Shown here: in pieces, positions 1 to 7,577 of the stretch
Layout: every line of letters starts with the position of its first letter
How positions within the stretch are numbered: position 1 is the first letter of the stretch
Assembly (NCBI GenBank): GCA_902798605.1
Contig: CADBXH010000033.1
Span: forward strand, 1 to 15,799
Direction: 5' to 3'
Length of the DNA: 15,799 nucleotides
Source: an uncultured Ruminococcus sp.
GTDB lineage: Bacteria; Bacillota_A; Clostridia; Oscillospirales; Acutalibacteraceae
Position numbers and translations under genes: made by a program
The notes under the pieces: model-generated
What the model was told of the DNA's origin: nothing
The model's input: only the letters and a program-made list of their open reading frames with translations
The model's database searches: none

Positions 1-674
1 AACTTTCCGAGGTCATCGGTAACTTGGAATTTTACATATATTGAATGGCAGGGATCCTCGGCATATTCGATTTCCGCTTCCGCAAGCGCTGTTTTGCACT
101 CGGGGCACCAGTAAACGGGCTTTAATCCGCGGTAGATGTAACCCTTGTCAGCCATTTCGGCAAATACCTTGATCTGCTCCTTCTCAAACTCGTGAGTAAG
201 AGTAACATAAGGATGATCCCACTCGCCGATAGCGCCGAGCCGCTTGAACTGCTCACGCTGATCGTTTATATAACCGGTAACAAACTCCTCGCAGAGCTTT
301 CTGAGCTCTACTACGGAAATATCGGCAGAGCTGCCGATGCCGGCTTTTTGTCTGGCCTTAAGCTCTGTAGGAAGTCCGTGGGTATCCCAGCCGGGAACAT
401 ACGGTGACTTAAAGCCTGCCATATTTTTATAACGAACAATAAAGTCCTTTAAGATTTTATTTAGAGCGTGACCGAGGTGGATATCGCCGTTCGCGTAAGG
501 AGGTCCGTCATGAAGCACAAACAGAGGCTTACCCTCGTTGAGCTCCATAAGTTTATCGTATATCTTCTCCTCCTCCCAATTTTTCAGCATTACGGGTTCG
601 CTTTTAGGTAGACCCGCACGCATCGGAAAATCGGTCTTAGGCAGATTCAGGGTTGCGTTATAATCTTGGGACAT
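1..674 (-). CDS. ileS: Isoleucyl-tRNA synthetase, N-terminal part (3' end cut by window edge)
   Basis: Class I aminoacyl-tRNA synthetase that charges tRNA-Ile with isoleucine in the cytoplasm. Only the first 224 codons are present; the gene continues past base 1, so most of the Rossmann fold, the KMSKS loop and the anticodon-binding region are not visible. The N-terminus begins [19 protein letters not shown], and the class I signature is seen as [19 protein letters not shown], with HLGH as the HIGH motif. The later part ([10 protein letters not shown], then [17 protein letters not shown]) fits the IleS/ValS/LeuS core leading into the CP1 editing domain. ATG at 674 has a GGAGAG ribosome binding site 9 bases upstream. 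It lies 36 bases behind divIVA, with no terminator, promoter or T-box leader between them, so it is probably the distal gene of the long operon. Confidence 0.96.
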   Translation of the reverse strand, partial: MSQDYNATLNLPKTDFPMRAGLPKSEPVMLKNWEEEKIYDKLMELNEGKPLFVLHDGPPYANGDIHLGHALNKILKDFIVRYKNMAGFKSPYVPGWDTHGLPTELKARQKAGIGSSADISVVELRKLCEEFVTGYINDQREQFKRLGAIGEWDHPYVTLTHEFEKEQIKVFAEMADKGYIYRGLKPVYWCPECKTALAEAEIEYAEDPCHSIYVKFQVTDDLGK

Positions 675-710
675 TTTATAATCTCTCCAGTTTTATGTAG
701 AATGATGTAA

Positions 711-1415
711 TTATTCGGCAGAAACGTCGTAGTTATCGCCGAATTTAAGATGATTGAACTTGCTCTGACGCTTAACGGCAACCTTTGTGTCGTCAACCGG
801 AGCTGCCTCTCTTACCTCCTGCTGAGGGATGACCTGTGTAGGCTGAGGCTCCTGGATAACCTGGGGTTCGGGCTGAACCTCCTGTGCGGGAGCGTAGTCG
901 ATCTCATCGACAGGCTCTGTAGGATACTTTTGATCAAGCTCTTTCTTTGTGTTTTCAAGGTCAACAGATGTGGGAAGCTCGTCGATAGCCTTGATATGGC
1001 TTCTGTAAAGCTCAATAAGCTCGTTTCTGAGAGCTACCGCGTCAGCCTGAAGTGAAAGATAGTTTTCTTTTTCAATAGCAGTCATCTTGTTAGCTTCAAC
1101 AGAAAGTGTCTGCGCCTTATCTTCGGCGTCACGAATGATCCTGCCCGCCTTTTCTCTTGCCTCTTTGATGCATGCGTCGCTCATCTTCTGTGAAGTAAGA
1201 AGAGCGTTTCTTACAGTTTCTTCGTCAGATCTGTACTCTTCAAGACGAGTAGCGAGTCTGTCGATCTTATGAACAAGATTTGTCTTTTCTTTTTTCAGCT
1301 GCTCAAAAGAAGCGATTACCTCATCGATAAACTCATCGACGTCCTCAGCTCTGTAACCTCCGCTGAGCGTCGCTTTTCTGAAGCTGACATTTTTGATCTC
1401 ATCAATAGTTAACAT
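711..1415 (-). CDS. divIVA: DivIVA domain cell-division/polarity protein
   Basis: DivIVA-family coiled-coil protein, 234 aa, expected to bind negatively curved membrane at poles and septa and recruit partner proteins. The conserved N-terminal lipid-binding domain covers about residues 1 to 45: TIDEIKNVSFRKATLSGGY with Phe12-Arg13 in the place of the membrane-inserting residues of the family, followed by EDVDEFIDEV. A long coiled coil follows (about 30 to 155), then a Pro/Gln/Glu-rich low-complexity linker (about 170 to 210) and a short basic and aromatic tail (FNHLKFGDNYDVSAE, residues 220 to 234) that may be a partner-binding peptide. ATG at 1415 has AAGGAG 8 bases upstream. The stop codon of ylmH overlaps this ribosome binding site, and sepF is one gene further upstream, the usual ylm-cluster arrangement of Firmicutes. 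DivIVA and GpsB paralogues share the N-terminal domain, but the length and tail favour DivIVA. Confidence 0.93.
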   Translation of the reverse strand: MLTIDEIKNVSFRKATLSGGYRAEDVDEFIDEVIASFEQLKKEKTNLVHKIDRLATRLEEYRSDEETVRNALLTSQKMSDACIKEAREKAGRIIRDAEDKAQTLSVEANKMTAIEKENYLSLQADAVALRNELIELYRSHIKAIDELPTSVDLENTKKELDQKYPTEPVDEIDYAPAQEVQPEPQVIQEPQPTQVIPQQEVREAAPVDDTKVAVKRQSKFNHLKFGDNYDVSAE

Positions 1416-1427
1416 TAATTACACTCC

Positions 1428-2174
1428 TTATCTGTAATGAATAATTGATATTCTTATACGGTGCTTTTTAGTTTCACCCATAACACCGTTAATTATATAC
1501 TTTCCCTTTCCCCTAACCGTTACAGTGTCCCCCTCACAGACAGGCTTGCTGATATTGGTACATTCAAAAAAGTTAAGGGTAACATTTCCCGATAAAATCA
1601 GGTTTTTTGTTTTTTCTCTCGACAAGCCGGACACAGCCGCAACAATATTATCAAGCCTTAGTGAAGATACGACCGCAAATTTTTCTTCAACCCCTCTGCC
1701 CTTCGGCAATGAAGCAGTATCGGCATCAGTCACCTTTACTCCGGCTCTGCCTATTTTGGAAATCTGAGTTTTTATATAATCCGCGATCTCAGATTTTACA
1801 AAAACAACACATCTGCCATCTTCAACAAGTATATCACCTACGGTTTCTCGCTCAATACCAAGCGACATCAACGCGCCCAAAAAGTCGCGGTGATTAAGCT
1901 TGTCCGCCGGTCGGAATTTAAACTCTAAAGCGGTAATCGGGTATTCGGGATCATCTTCATAATAATCCAGACAAAGTACCTTTCGCTCGCTGTTTTCATA
2001 TCCGCCGAAAAAACCGAAGGAATCAAACTTGATAGACTCGAGATATTGTTTGGCAAAAGCCTGTTCGGCTTCACTCAAAAAAGAGAAGAAATAAGGCTTT
2101 TGCCGTTTTTGCGCTAAATAGACAGCGTCGTCGAGTTTAGAAATAAACAGCTTATCTTTATCAGAAGTATACAC
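1428..2174 (-). CDS. ylmH: YlmH family S4-domain RNA-binding protein
   Basis: Cytoplasmic RNA-binding protein of the YlmH family, here 248 aa. About residues 1 to 165 match the YlmH N-terminal RNA-binding region (DKDKLFISKLDDAVYLAQ, then FLGAL-type and VGDI segments). The C-terminal S4 domain has LRLDNIVAAVSGLSREKTKNL, GNVTLN and GDTVTVRGKGKYII. S4 domains contact structured rRNA, and B. subtilis YlmH has been reported to act in ribosome-associated quality control; that role here is by homology only. The start is uncertain. The open frame reaches GTG at 2207, but family members normally begin close to the DKDKL segment, so GTG at 2174 is preferred; neither has a good SD. Either start overlaps the end of sepF, so translation is probably coupled to it. 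The gene ends 12 bases before divIVA. Confidence 0.9.
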   Translation of the reverse strand: MYTSDKDKLFISKLDDAVYLAQKRQKPYFFSFLSEAEQAFAKQYLESIKFDSFGFFGGYENSERKVLCLDYYEDDPEYPITALEFKFRPADKLNHRDFLGALMSLGIERETVGDILVEDGRCVVFVKSEIADYIKTQISKIGRAGVKVTDADTASLPKGRGVEEKFAVVSSLRLDNIVAAVSGLSREKTKNLILSGNVTLNFFECTNISKPVCEGDTVTVRGKGKYIINGVMGETKKHRIRISIIHYR

Positions 2175-2622
2175 CGCTGTTTTCAAGCTCGTCGAGCAGA
2201 TCGTCACCTGTTAAGTCAACGTTGCTCGGAATAATGATATATGTGTTAGACGCTACTCTCTTGATCTTACCGCTGTTCGCATAAGCAACACCGCTGAGGA
2301 AGTCAAGGATCCTTCTTGCCATATCCTTGTTTGTGTCCTCAAGGTTAAGAACAACGGTGTGGGTCTTAGTAAGCTCATCGGCAATAGCGCGGGTCTCCTC
2401 GCCAAAGCGCTCGGGCTTAAAAATACCAACCTGAAGCTTTGCGGTAGCGTTGATATTCACAACCTTATTACGTGAAGGACCGCCCGAAGCTGACTGTCTG
2501 CTTCTTACAGGCTCCTCCTCGTACTCATCCTCTCCCTCGTCGGCATAACCGTACTCATCGTACTCATACTCGTCGTCGGGAGCGTCCCACATACGTTTAA
2601 ACTTGTCTACAATTCCTGCCAT
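2161..2622 (-). CDS. sepF: Cell division protein SepF
   Basis: SepF, 153 aa, an FtsZ-binding membrane anchor and Z-ring organiser acting at the septum. The layout is typical. A short amphipathic helix (MAGIVDKFKRMWD, residues 1 to 13) serves as the membrane anchor. A strongly acidic Tyr/Glu/Asp linker (about 15 to 38) and a Ser/Arg stretch follow. The globular SepF domain (about 60 to 150) contains VVLNLEDTNKDMARRILDFL, SGVAYANSGKIKRV and YIIIPSNVDLTGDD. ATG at 2622 has AGGAGG 8 bases upstream. It sits between yggS (15 bases upstream) and ylmH (overlapping), the conserved order of the Firmicute/Actinobacteria division cluster. The family length and all blocks are intact. Confidence 0.96.
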   Translation of the reverse strand: MAGIVDKFKRMWDAPDDEYEYDEYGYADEGEDEYEEEPVRSRQSASGGPSRNKVVNINATAKLQVGIFKPERFGEETRAIADELTKTHTVVLNLEDTNKDMARRILDFLSGVAYANSGKIKRVASNTYIIIPSNVDLTGDDLLDELENSGVYF

Positions 2623-2637
2623 TTTCTTTTCCTCCTG

Positions 2638-3351
2638 TTATGTATAGTCTCTCGCGCCAAAGAGCGCCGATCCTACTCTTACCATATTTGCGCCTTCGAG
2701 TATTGCCTCATAGTAATCAGATGACATACCCATCGACAATATACTCATATTTATATTATCTAATTTTTTTTGCGATATGTCAATAAATAACTTGTGCATA
2801 TTATTAAAATATTTTTTAATTTTTCGTGTATTATCACAAATCGGGGGTATTGTCATCAGTCCTTTGACCGAAATTGACTCTAATTGAGCGATTTGGCAAA
2901 GCAATTCCTCAAGCTGTTCTTCATAAACGCCCGATTTATTATCTTCCCTGCCGATATTGACCTCAACAAGGATATCGGTAGTGATATTTCTCTTTTTAGA
3001 TTCCTTGGAAATCTCTTTGGCAAGTTTAAGACTGTCTACCGACTGGATAAGATCGACCTTACCGGCGATCTGCCTGACCTTATTTGTCTGAAGATGACCG
3101 ATAAATTGAAGCGAGCAGTGTTCAAGGTCATAATCCTCGTATTTAGAGAGCATCTCCTGCACCCTGTTTTCGCCTATATGGTCAAGCCCGAGCGAGATCG
3201 CGTGATTGATAGTCGGCGCGTCAACGGTCTTGGTCGCCGCGAGAAATGTTATGTCCTCGCGGTTCTTGCCAATTTTTTGAGCCGCCTCTGCGATTCGCTC
3301 GTTTATTTTTTTGTAGTTGTATTCAACATCAAGATATGACCTTTCCGTCAT
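2638..3351 (-). CDS. yggS: YggS/YlmE/PROSC family pyridoxal phosphate homeostasis protein
   Basis: Single-domain type III-fold PLP-binding protein, 237 aa. The family buffers free pyridoxal 5'-phosphate and has no established catalytic activity. The PLP lysine is Lys41 in ITFLAATKTV. GENRVQE (substrate-side loop), VKGLMTIPP, LSMGMSSDYYEAI and VRVGSALFG are the other family blocks, in the normal order. The frame is open to ATG at 3360, but the upstream GGAG directly abuts that codon; ATG at 3351 lies 9 bases from the GGAG and is the better start. It overlaps the preceding HlyD-like gene by 23 bases and is followed by sepF 15 bases later, a neighbourhood widely conserved in Gram-positive bacteria. 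Why a vitamin B6 protein travels with division genes is not known. Confidence 0.95.
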   Translation of the reverse strand: MTERSYLDVEYNYKKINERIAEAAQKIGKNREDITFLAATKTVDAPTINHAISLGLDHIGENRVQEMLSKYEDYDLEHCSLQFIGHLQTNKVRQIAGKVDLIQSVDSLKLAKEISKESKKRNITTDILVEVNIGREDNKSGVYEEQLEELLCQIAQLESISVKGLMTIPPICDNTRKIKKYFNNMHKLFIDISQKKLDNINMSILSMGMSSDYYEAILEGANMVRVGSALFGARDYT

Positions 3352-4609
3352 GCAAGTCATCTCCTTTTACAATAACCTTGTCATACAGAGATATAGTTTC
3401 TCCGTTGAAAAGCACTCCCTCGGGCGGATCGGTATCGCAGATAACATAATCCTCATCGGCATAGATGATCGAAACCTGCTTGAATTGAACCTCGCTGCCG
3501 TACAGAACATAAACGCCCTGGACCTTCTTTTGCTCTTTGTGCGAATTATCGTTGTCGTCATATGTTGTTTTTGTAACATAATCGTCGTGAATAGCGCGCT
3601 TGCTTACTCGTAAGCCGGTGTATGTACCGAGTCCGATCTCAATAGGCTCTTTTCTCGCCTGCAAAATACCCTCGTTCATATAATCGCACTGTAAAACCAC
3701 AAGCGCTTTTCCGTCACCTGTCTGAGATATCTTAAATATCTCAGCAGGGATCGCCTCGGTACAAGCCTCAGTAAGAAGAACCGTAACGTTGCTGTCCCAA
3801 ATCGTTAAGTCCTGCGCCTCATCCTGAGTAACTTCACAGGCTATGTACCACTTAACGTTTCCTACCACCTTACCGGCGGTGTTATCGGGAACATCAGACT
3901 GTTCAACATTATTCAGTTGGTCAAGAGTCAGATTCTTTATGTCAGAATAATTTATAGCGCTTTCATATCCGTCACAATGCTCGGAAAAATATCCGGCCTT
4001 GGGGCTTTCTATCGAGCCTGTGCTTTTGCCTGCGGAAGACCTGAGCTGTTCGATCTGAGCGGATAACTGGCTGATCTCCTCATTGAAATTTTTGAGGTTG
4101 CCGGTGTAAAGCAGTCTTTGGTTGATTGAAGCCAGCAGATTATCGGAATCCGCTTTTACTCCGTTTATATTGTATTTATTGGCGTCATCAAGGTACGTTA
4201 TGAGCTTGCCCTTGATGTTATTGTTGATGATATCAAGACTCATCGTACCCGAGATAGTATTCTTTTGAATATACTCCAACGAATCTTTTTTTGCCTGGAG
4301 CTTATCAGCGGTCGATTGTGCTATCGCATCACTTTCGTTGGAATAGACCTTCGCGATCTCGCCCTTAACGTTTACAGCATCTCCGTCCGAACAGGAAAAT
4401 GAGAGCACGCCGTTGGTATTGTTAGGAATTATAGTCTCATCGCGGATAATAAACCCGTTTGAGTAGATTTTATCTGTAACCGTTGTCAATACGGCGTTTT
4501 CTGTCGGGTACATATCAAAATTCGCGCTGATCAAAAGGTACGCTACATAAACGATAGCGAGCACCGTAAGCGCTGCGACCAGTATTCTTTTAAATAGCAG
4601 TTTATCCAT
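3329..4609 (-). CDS. HlyD-like membrane fusion/adaptor protein of the division cluster (orphan)
   Basis: Predicted single-pass membrane protein of 426 aa with an extracytoplasmic body. Residues 6 to 28 form a hydrophobic signal anchor after a short basic N-terminus. Residues about 65 to 88 (NGVLSFSCSDGDAVNVKGE) resemble the first half of a biotinyl-lipoyl-like domain as in HlyD/membrane fusion proteins. A helical region (about 92 to 193, ending EISQLSAQIEQLRSS) looks like the hairpin coiled coil. SPKAGYFSEHCDGYE (202 to 216) would be the returning half. The C-terminal part is beta-rich. Such proteins normally bridge a transporter to an outer component or a substrate, but no ABC, MFS or RND partner is encoded in the window. 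The gene overlaps miaA by 8 bases and yggS by 23, so it is locked into the operon beside sepF, ylmH and divIVA. The fold assignment is by motif pattern and moderately sure; the function is unknown. Confidence 0.75.
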   Translation of the reverse strand: MDKLLFKRILVAALTVLAIVYVAYLLISANFDMYPTENAVLTTVTDKIYSNGFIIRDETIIPNNTNGVLSFSCSDGDAVNVKGEIAKVYSNESDAIAQSTADKLQAKKDSLEYIQKNTISGTMSLDIINNNIKGKLITYLDDANKYNINGVKADSDNLLASINQRLLYTGNLKNFNEEISQLSAQIEQLRSSAGKSTGSIESPKAGYFSEHCDGYESAINYSDIKNLTLDQLNNVEQSDVPDNTAGKVVGNVKWYIACEVTQDEAQDLTIWDSNVTVLLTEACTEAIPAEIFKISQTGDGKALVVLQCDYMNEGILQARKEPIEIGLGTYTGLRVSKRAIHDDYVTKTTYDDNDNSHKEQKKVQGVYVLYGSEVQFKQVSIIYADEDYVICDTDPPEGVLFNGETISLYDKVIVKGDDLHDGKVIS

Positions 4610-5552
4610 ATGTCAATCCTTTGTCTGTGATTTGAACAGCCTGTTTGAACAGCTCTTCAAATGATTCTGCTTTGTCGGGGTACAGCCAGTTGATCTCTTT
4701 ATCACGCTTGAACCAGGTGATCTGTCTTTTGGCGTACCGCCGTGTTTCCTGTTTTAGCTTTTCTATACATTCCTCAAGCGGAAGCTCTCCCGTAAAATAC
4801 GGGAACAGCTCCTTGTAGCCGATCGCCTTGACCGAGGTAAAGCTCAGCTCGGAATTATACACCCTTTCGGCTTCGGCAACTAAACCCTCTTCAAGCATAA
4901 GGTCTACTCTTTTGTTTATCCTGTCGTAGAGCTTTTGCCTGTCTTTAAAATTGATCCCGAGCTTTACGGGACTGTACGGGCTTTCTTCGGTTTTTGAGTT
5001 TTTGTTTTGCTCGGTGATCGTAATGCCGGTCGTTTTGTAAAACTCAATAGCCCTTATTATCCGCTTTGGATTTCTTTCCGAGCTGAGGCGCTCGGCAGAT
5101 TCACTGTCAAACTCCTTGAGCATATCAAGAAGCTTTTCAACGCCATCGGCGTAATATACCTTCCAAAGCTCATCGCTTATCTCTGTGCTTCTCTGTGATT
5201 CATGAAAGGAAATATTGTTGAGAAGCGAATCAACATATAACCCTGTGCCGCCGACTATTACCGGAAGCTTGCCGCGTAATGTTATGTCCTCAATACATTT
5301 TTTTGCGTCGCTGACGAACATCGCGACTGAGTATGTCTGATCCGGCGGAAGAAAATCCATAAGATGATGCGGTATCCCCTGCATCTCCTCCACAGTAGGC
5401 TTTGCGGTGGCTATCTGCATACCCTTGTATATCTGCATCGAATCGGCAGAGATCACCTCGCCGTTATACTTTTTGGCAAGCTCAACGCCGAGCCTTGTTT
5501 TGCCCGACGCCGTAGGTCCCACGACCGTGATCAATTTAATTTTGTCTTTCAA
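4602..5552 (-). CDS. miaA: tRNA dimethylallyltransferase MiaA
   Basis: Transfers a dimethylallyl group from DMAPP to N6 of A37 in tRNAs that read UNN codons, giving i6A37, the substrate of MiaB. About 316 aa. Seen in order: P-loop VVGPTASGKT near the N-terminus, ISADSMQIYKGM (catalytic Asp region), ATAKPT, HHLMDFLPPDQTYSV, VIVGGTGLYVDSLL, and C-terminal KRQITWFKRD. The frame is open to TTG at 5570, but that codon has no SD. TTG at 5552 has AGGG 9 bases upstream and gives MKDKIKLITVVGPT, a normal family N-terminus, so it is preferred. It starts just after the mutL stop, and its last 8 bases overlap the HlyD-like gene. miaA is near mutL in many bacteria, and here miaB is in the same transcription unit. 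Confidence 0.96.
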   Translation of the reverse strand: MKDKIKLITVVGPTASGKTRLGVELAKKYNGEVISADSMQIYKGMQIATAKPTVEEMQGIPHHLMDFLPPDQTYSVAMFVSDAKKCIEDITLRGKLPVIVGGTGLYVDSLLNNISFHESQRSTEISDELWKVYYADGVEKLLDMLKEFDSESAERLSSERNPKRIIRAIEFYKTTGITITEQNKNSKTEESPYSPVKLGINFKDRQKLYDRINKRVDLMLEEGLVAEAERVYNSELSFTSVKAIGYKELFPYFTGELPLEECIEKLKQETRRYAKRQITWFKRDKEINWLYPDKAESFEELFKQAVQITDKGLTYG

Positions 5553-5556
5553 ATAA

Positions 5557-7557
5557 TCACGCCCTGCCAAACTGGTTTTCGATCTCGGATTTTTTCATAG
5601 CTATGCAGATCGGTCTGCCGTGCGGACAATATCTTATCTGCGGATTGCTCTCAAGCGTTTTTATAAGCTCGATAAGCTCATCCGCACTGTTTTTATTGCC
5701 TGCCTTTACGGCGCTTCTGCACGCGACGTTCGCATAAAACCAATCCATCTTTTCGGTGTATATATCATTCTTACCCATAGCTATGTAACCCGCCATTTCG
5801 GTAATACAATCTGATATCTCAGATGCGTCGATGTACTGCGGAGCGCTGCGCACGATAACCGAGCTGTTACCGAAGTCCTCCACATCAAACGAGCAGTCTG
5901 TAAACATCTGCAAGTTGTTTATAGCCGCGTCGTACTCGGATTTGCCGAGCGTTACGGTAACCGGCTGCAAAAGAATCTGCGCGGAAGATCCGGCTTTTTC
6001 AGATTTTAGTTTTTCGTAGATGATCCTTTCGTGAGCGGCATGCTTGTCGATAAGGAGCATCTCTTTCTTGTTTTTTTCTACGATTATGTATGTGTCAAAC
6101 AGCTCGCCGATATACTTGATCTCATCCTCCTGCTTTGGTATCAGCGTTGGAATCGAATTTTGGTTTTCGGTGACTGTTATCTCATCATTTTCTACTTCGA
6201 TTTTTTGCTGAACAAATTCGCTGTTTTCTGTTTCCTCTTTCTGTTCCTCAAACTCAGGATCAATCAAAGGTATTTCTTCAGCTTTTGCCGCTTTATAATC
6301 TTCTATCTTTTTTTCTTTGATTTTCTCGTTTTTTATCGCTTGTTTTGAATAAATATCAAACGGATTTGAGTTATCCGCGACACTCAAATTATCAAAATCA
6401 AGCTCAGATATAATGTCAGGCTGTTTCTTCGGCTCCGGCTTAACGGGCTTGGTTTCAGCCTTCTCTCTTTCAGCCTTTTGAATGATAAGCCCGCCGTCCT
6501 TGAACGGATTGAACTTTTTTATATCGTTGAAAGCGGTGGTGTTCTTAAATGAAGCCTGCTTTTTGCTGTCGTTTTGAAGCAGTGAGGATTTTACCGCGTG
6601 ATAAACCGCGTCAAAAACAGGACGCTCGTTTACAAACCTAACTTCTATTTTTGCGGGGTGAACATTGACGTCGATCATCTCGTAAGGGAGCGAGATATTG
6701 AGTACACATGACGGAAACTTGCCGACCATGATCGAGCCCTTGTACGCCTCCTCGATAGCCGCCATAGCGGTTCTTGACTTAACGTATCTGCCGTTTATAA
6801 AGAAGTTCTGCATATTTCTGTTCGGGCGTGAGTGAACGGGCTTTGAAATATAACCCGAAACCGAAACAGAGTTCAACTCGTACTCAACAGGTATCAGTCC
6901 GCTTGCAAACTCTCTGCCGAACACGGAATAGATCGCCGATAGCAGCTTTCCGTCACCGTGAGTTTTAAGCGACTGTTTTCCGTCACGGATATATGTAAAC
7001 GCGACCTCGGGGTGTGACAGCGCAGCCTTGTCTACAATATTCGATACGCTGATTCCCTCGGAAACATCCTTCTTGAGGAACTTTGCCCTTGCGGGGATAT
7101 TGTAAAACAAATCTCTGATAATAAAAGTAGTGCCCACAGGACAACCCGCGTCATCAAAGGATTTTTCTTCTCCGCCCTCTATAACATAACTTGTGCCGAT
7201 CTCCTCGTTTTCGTTTCTCGTAATAAGCTGCAAGCGAGATACCGCGCTTATAGACGCGAGTGCTTCTCCTCTGAAACCGAGGGTCGAAATGCTGTCAAGG
7301 TCGTTTTCATATTTGACCTTGCTTGTTGCGTGGCGCAGAAAAGCAACTTTTACATCATCTCTCGCAATTCCGCAGCCGTCGTCGGCGACGCGCATAAAGG
7401 TAGTTCCGCCGTTTTTTATCTCAACGGTAATGTTCTTCGCGCCGGCGTCTATTGAATTTTCAATCAATTCTTTGATTACCGAAGCGGGTCTTTCTACGAC
7501 CTCGCCGGCGGCTATCAGTTCCGCGACGTGCTTATCAAGAACATTAATAACTCCCAA
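5557..7557 (-). CDS. mutL: DNA mismatch repair protein MutL (endonuclease type)
   Basis: GHKL-family ATPase of mismatch repair, 666 aa, acting with MutS after mismatch recognition. The N-terminal ATPase motifs are complete: LIAAGEVVERPASVIKELIENSIDAG (Glu30, Asn34), VADDGCGI, STLGFRGEALASI and the GTT-type loop. A charged, unstructured linker rich in Lys/Glu (about 340 to 470) separates it from the C-terminal dimerisation domain. That domain has the endonuclease signature DKHAAHERIIYE (the family's DQHA-x2-E-x4-E), an ACR block (NVACRSAVKAG) and CPHGRP, so this MutL should nick DNA itself, as in bacteria lacking MutH. A GTG at 7566 extends the frame but lies inside the AGGAGGTG ribosome binding site. 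TTG at 7557, 8 bases from the AGGAGG, is the true start and gives the standard MGVINVLD. It follows mutS by 20 bases. Confidence 0.97.
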   Translation of the reverse strand: MGVINVLDKHVAELIAAGEVVERPASVIKELIENSIDAGAKNITVEIKNGGTTFMRVADDGCGIARDDVKVAFLRHATSKVKYENDLDSISTLGFRGEALASISAVSRLQLITRNENEEIGTSYVIEGGEEKSFDDAGCPVGTTFIIRDLFYNIPARAKFLKKDVSEGISVSNIVDKAALSHPEVAFTYIRDGKQSLKTHGDGKLLSAIYSVFGREFASGLIPVEYELNSVSVSGYISKPVHSRPNRNMQNFFINGRYVKSRTAMAAIEEAYKGSIMVGKFPSCVLNISLPYEMIDVNVHPAKIEVRFVNERPVFDAVYHAVKSSLLQNDSKKQASFKNTTAFNDIKKFNPFKDGGLIIQKAEREKAETKPVKPEPKKQPDIISELDFDNLSVADNSNPFDIYSKQAIKNEKIKEKKIEDYKAAKAEEIPLIDPEFEEQKEETENSEFVQQKIEVENDEITVTENQNSIPTLIPKQEDEIKYIGELFDTYIIVEKNKKEMLLIDKHAAHERIIYEKLKSEKAGSSAQILLQPVTVTLGKSEYDAAINNLQMFTDCSFDVEDFGNSSVIVRSAPQYIDASEISDCITEMAGYIAMGKNDIYTEKMDWFYANVACRSAVKAGNKNSADELIELIKTLESNPQIRYCPHGRPICIAMKKSEIENQFGRA

Positions 7558-7577
7558 TACTGTCACCTCCTTAAAAT

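Noticed and set aside
2884..3339. 151-codon open frame on the plus strand
   Set aside because: It is fully antisense to yggS, whose motifs are intact. The plus-strand product has no recognisable family, and its hydrophobic composition follows from the opposite-strand codons.
7558..7566. GTG start for mutL at 7566
   Set aside because: The codon is part of the AGGAGGTG ribosome binding site itself; TTG 7557 is correctly spaced and gives the standard family N-terminus.
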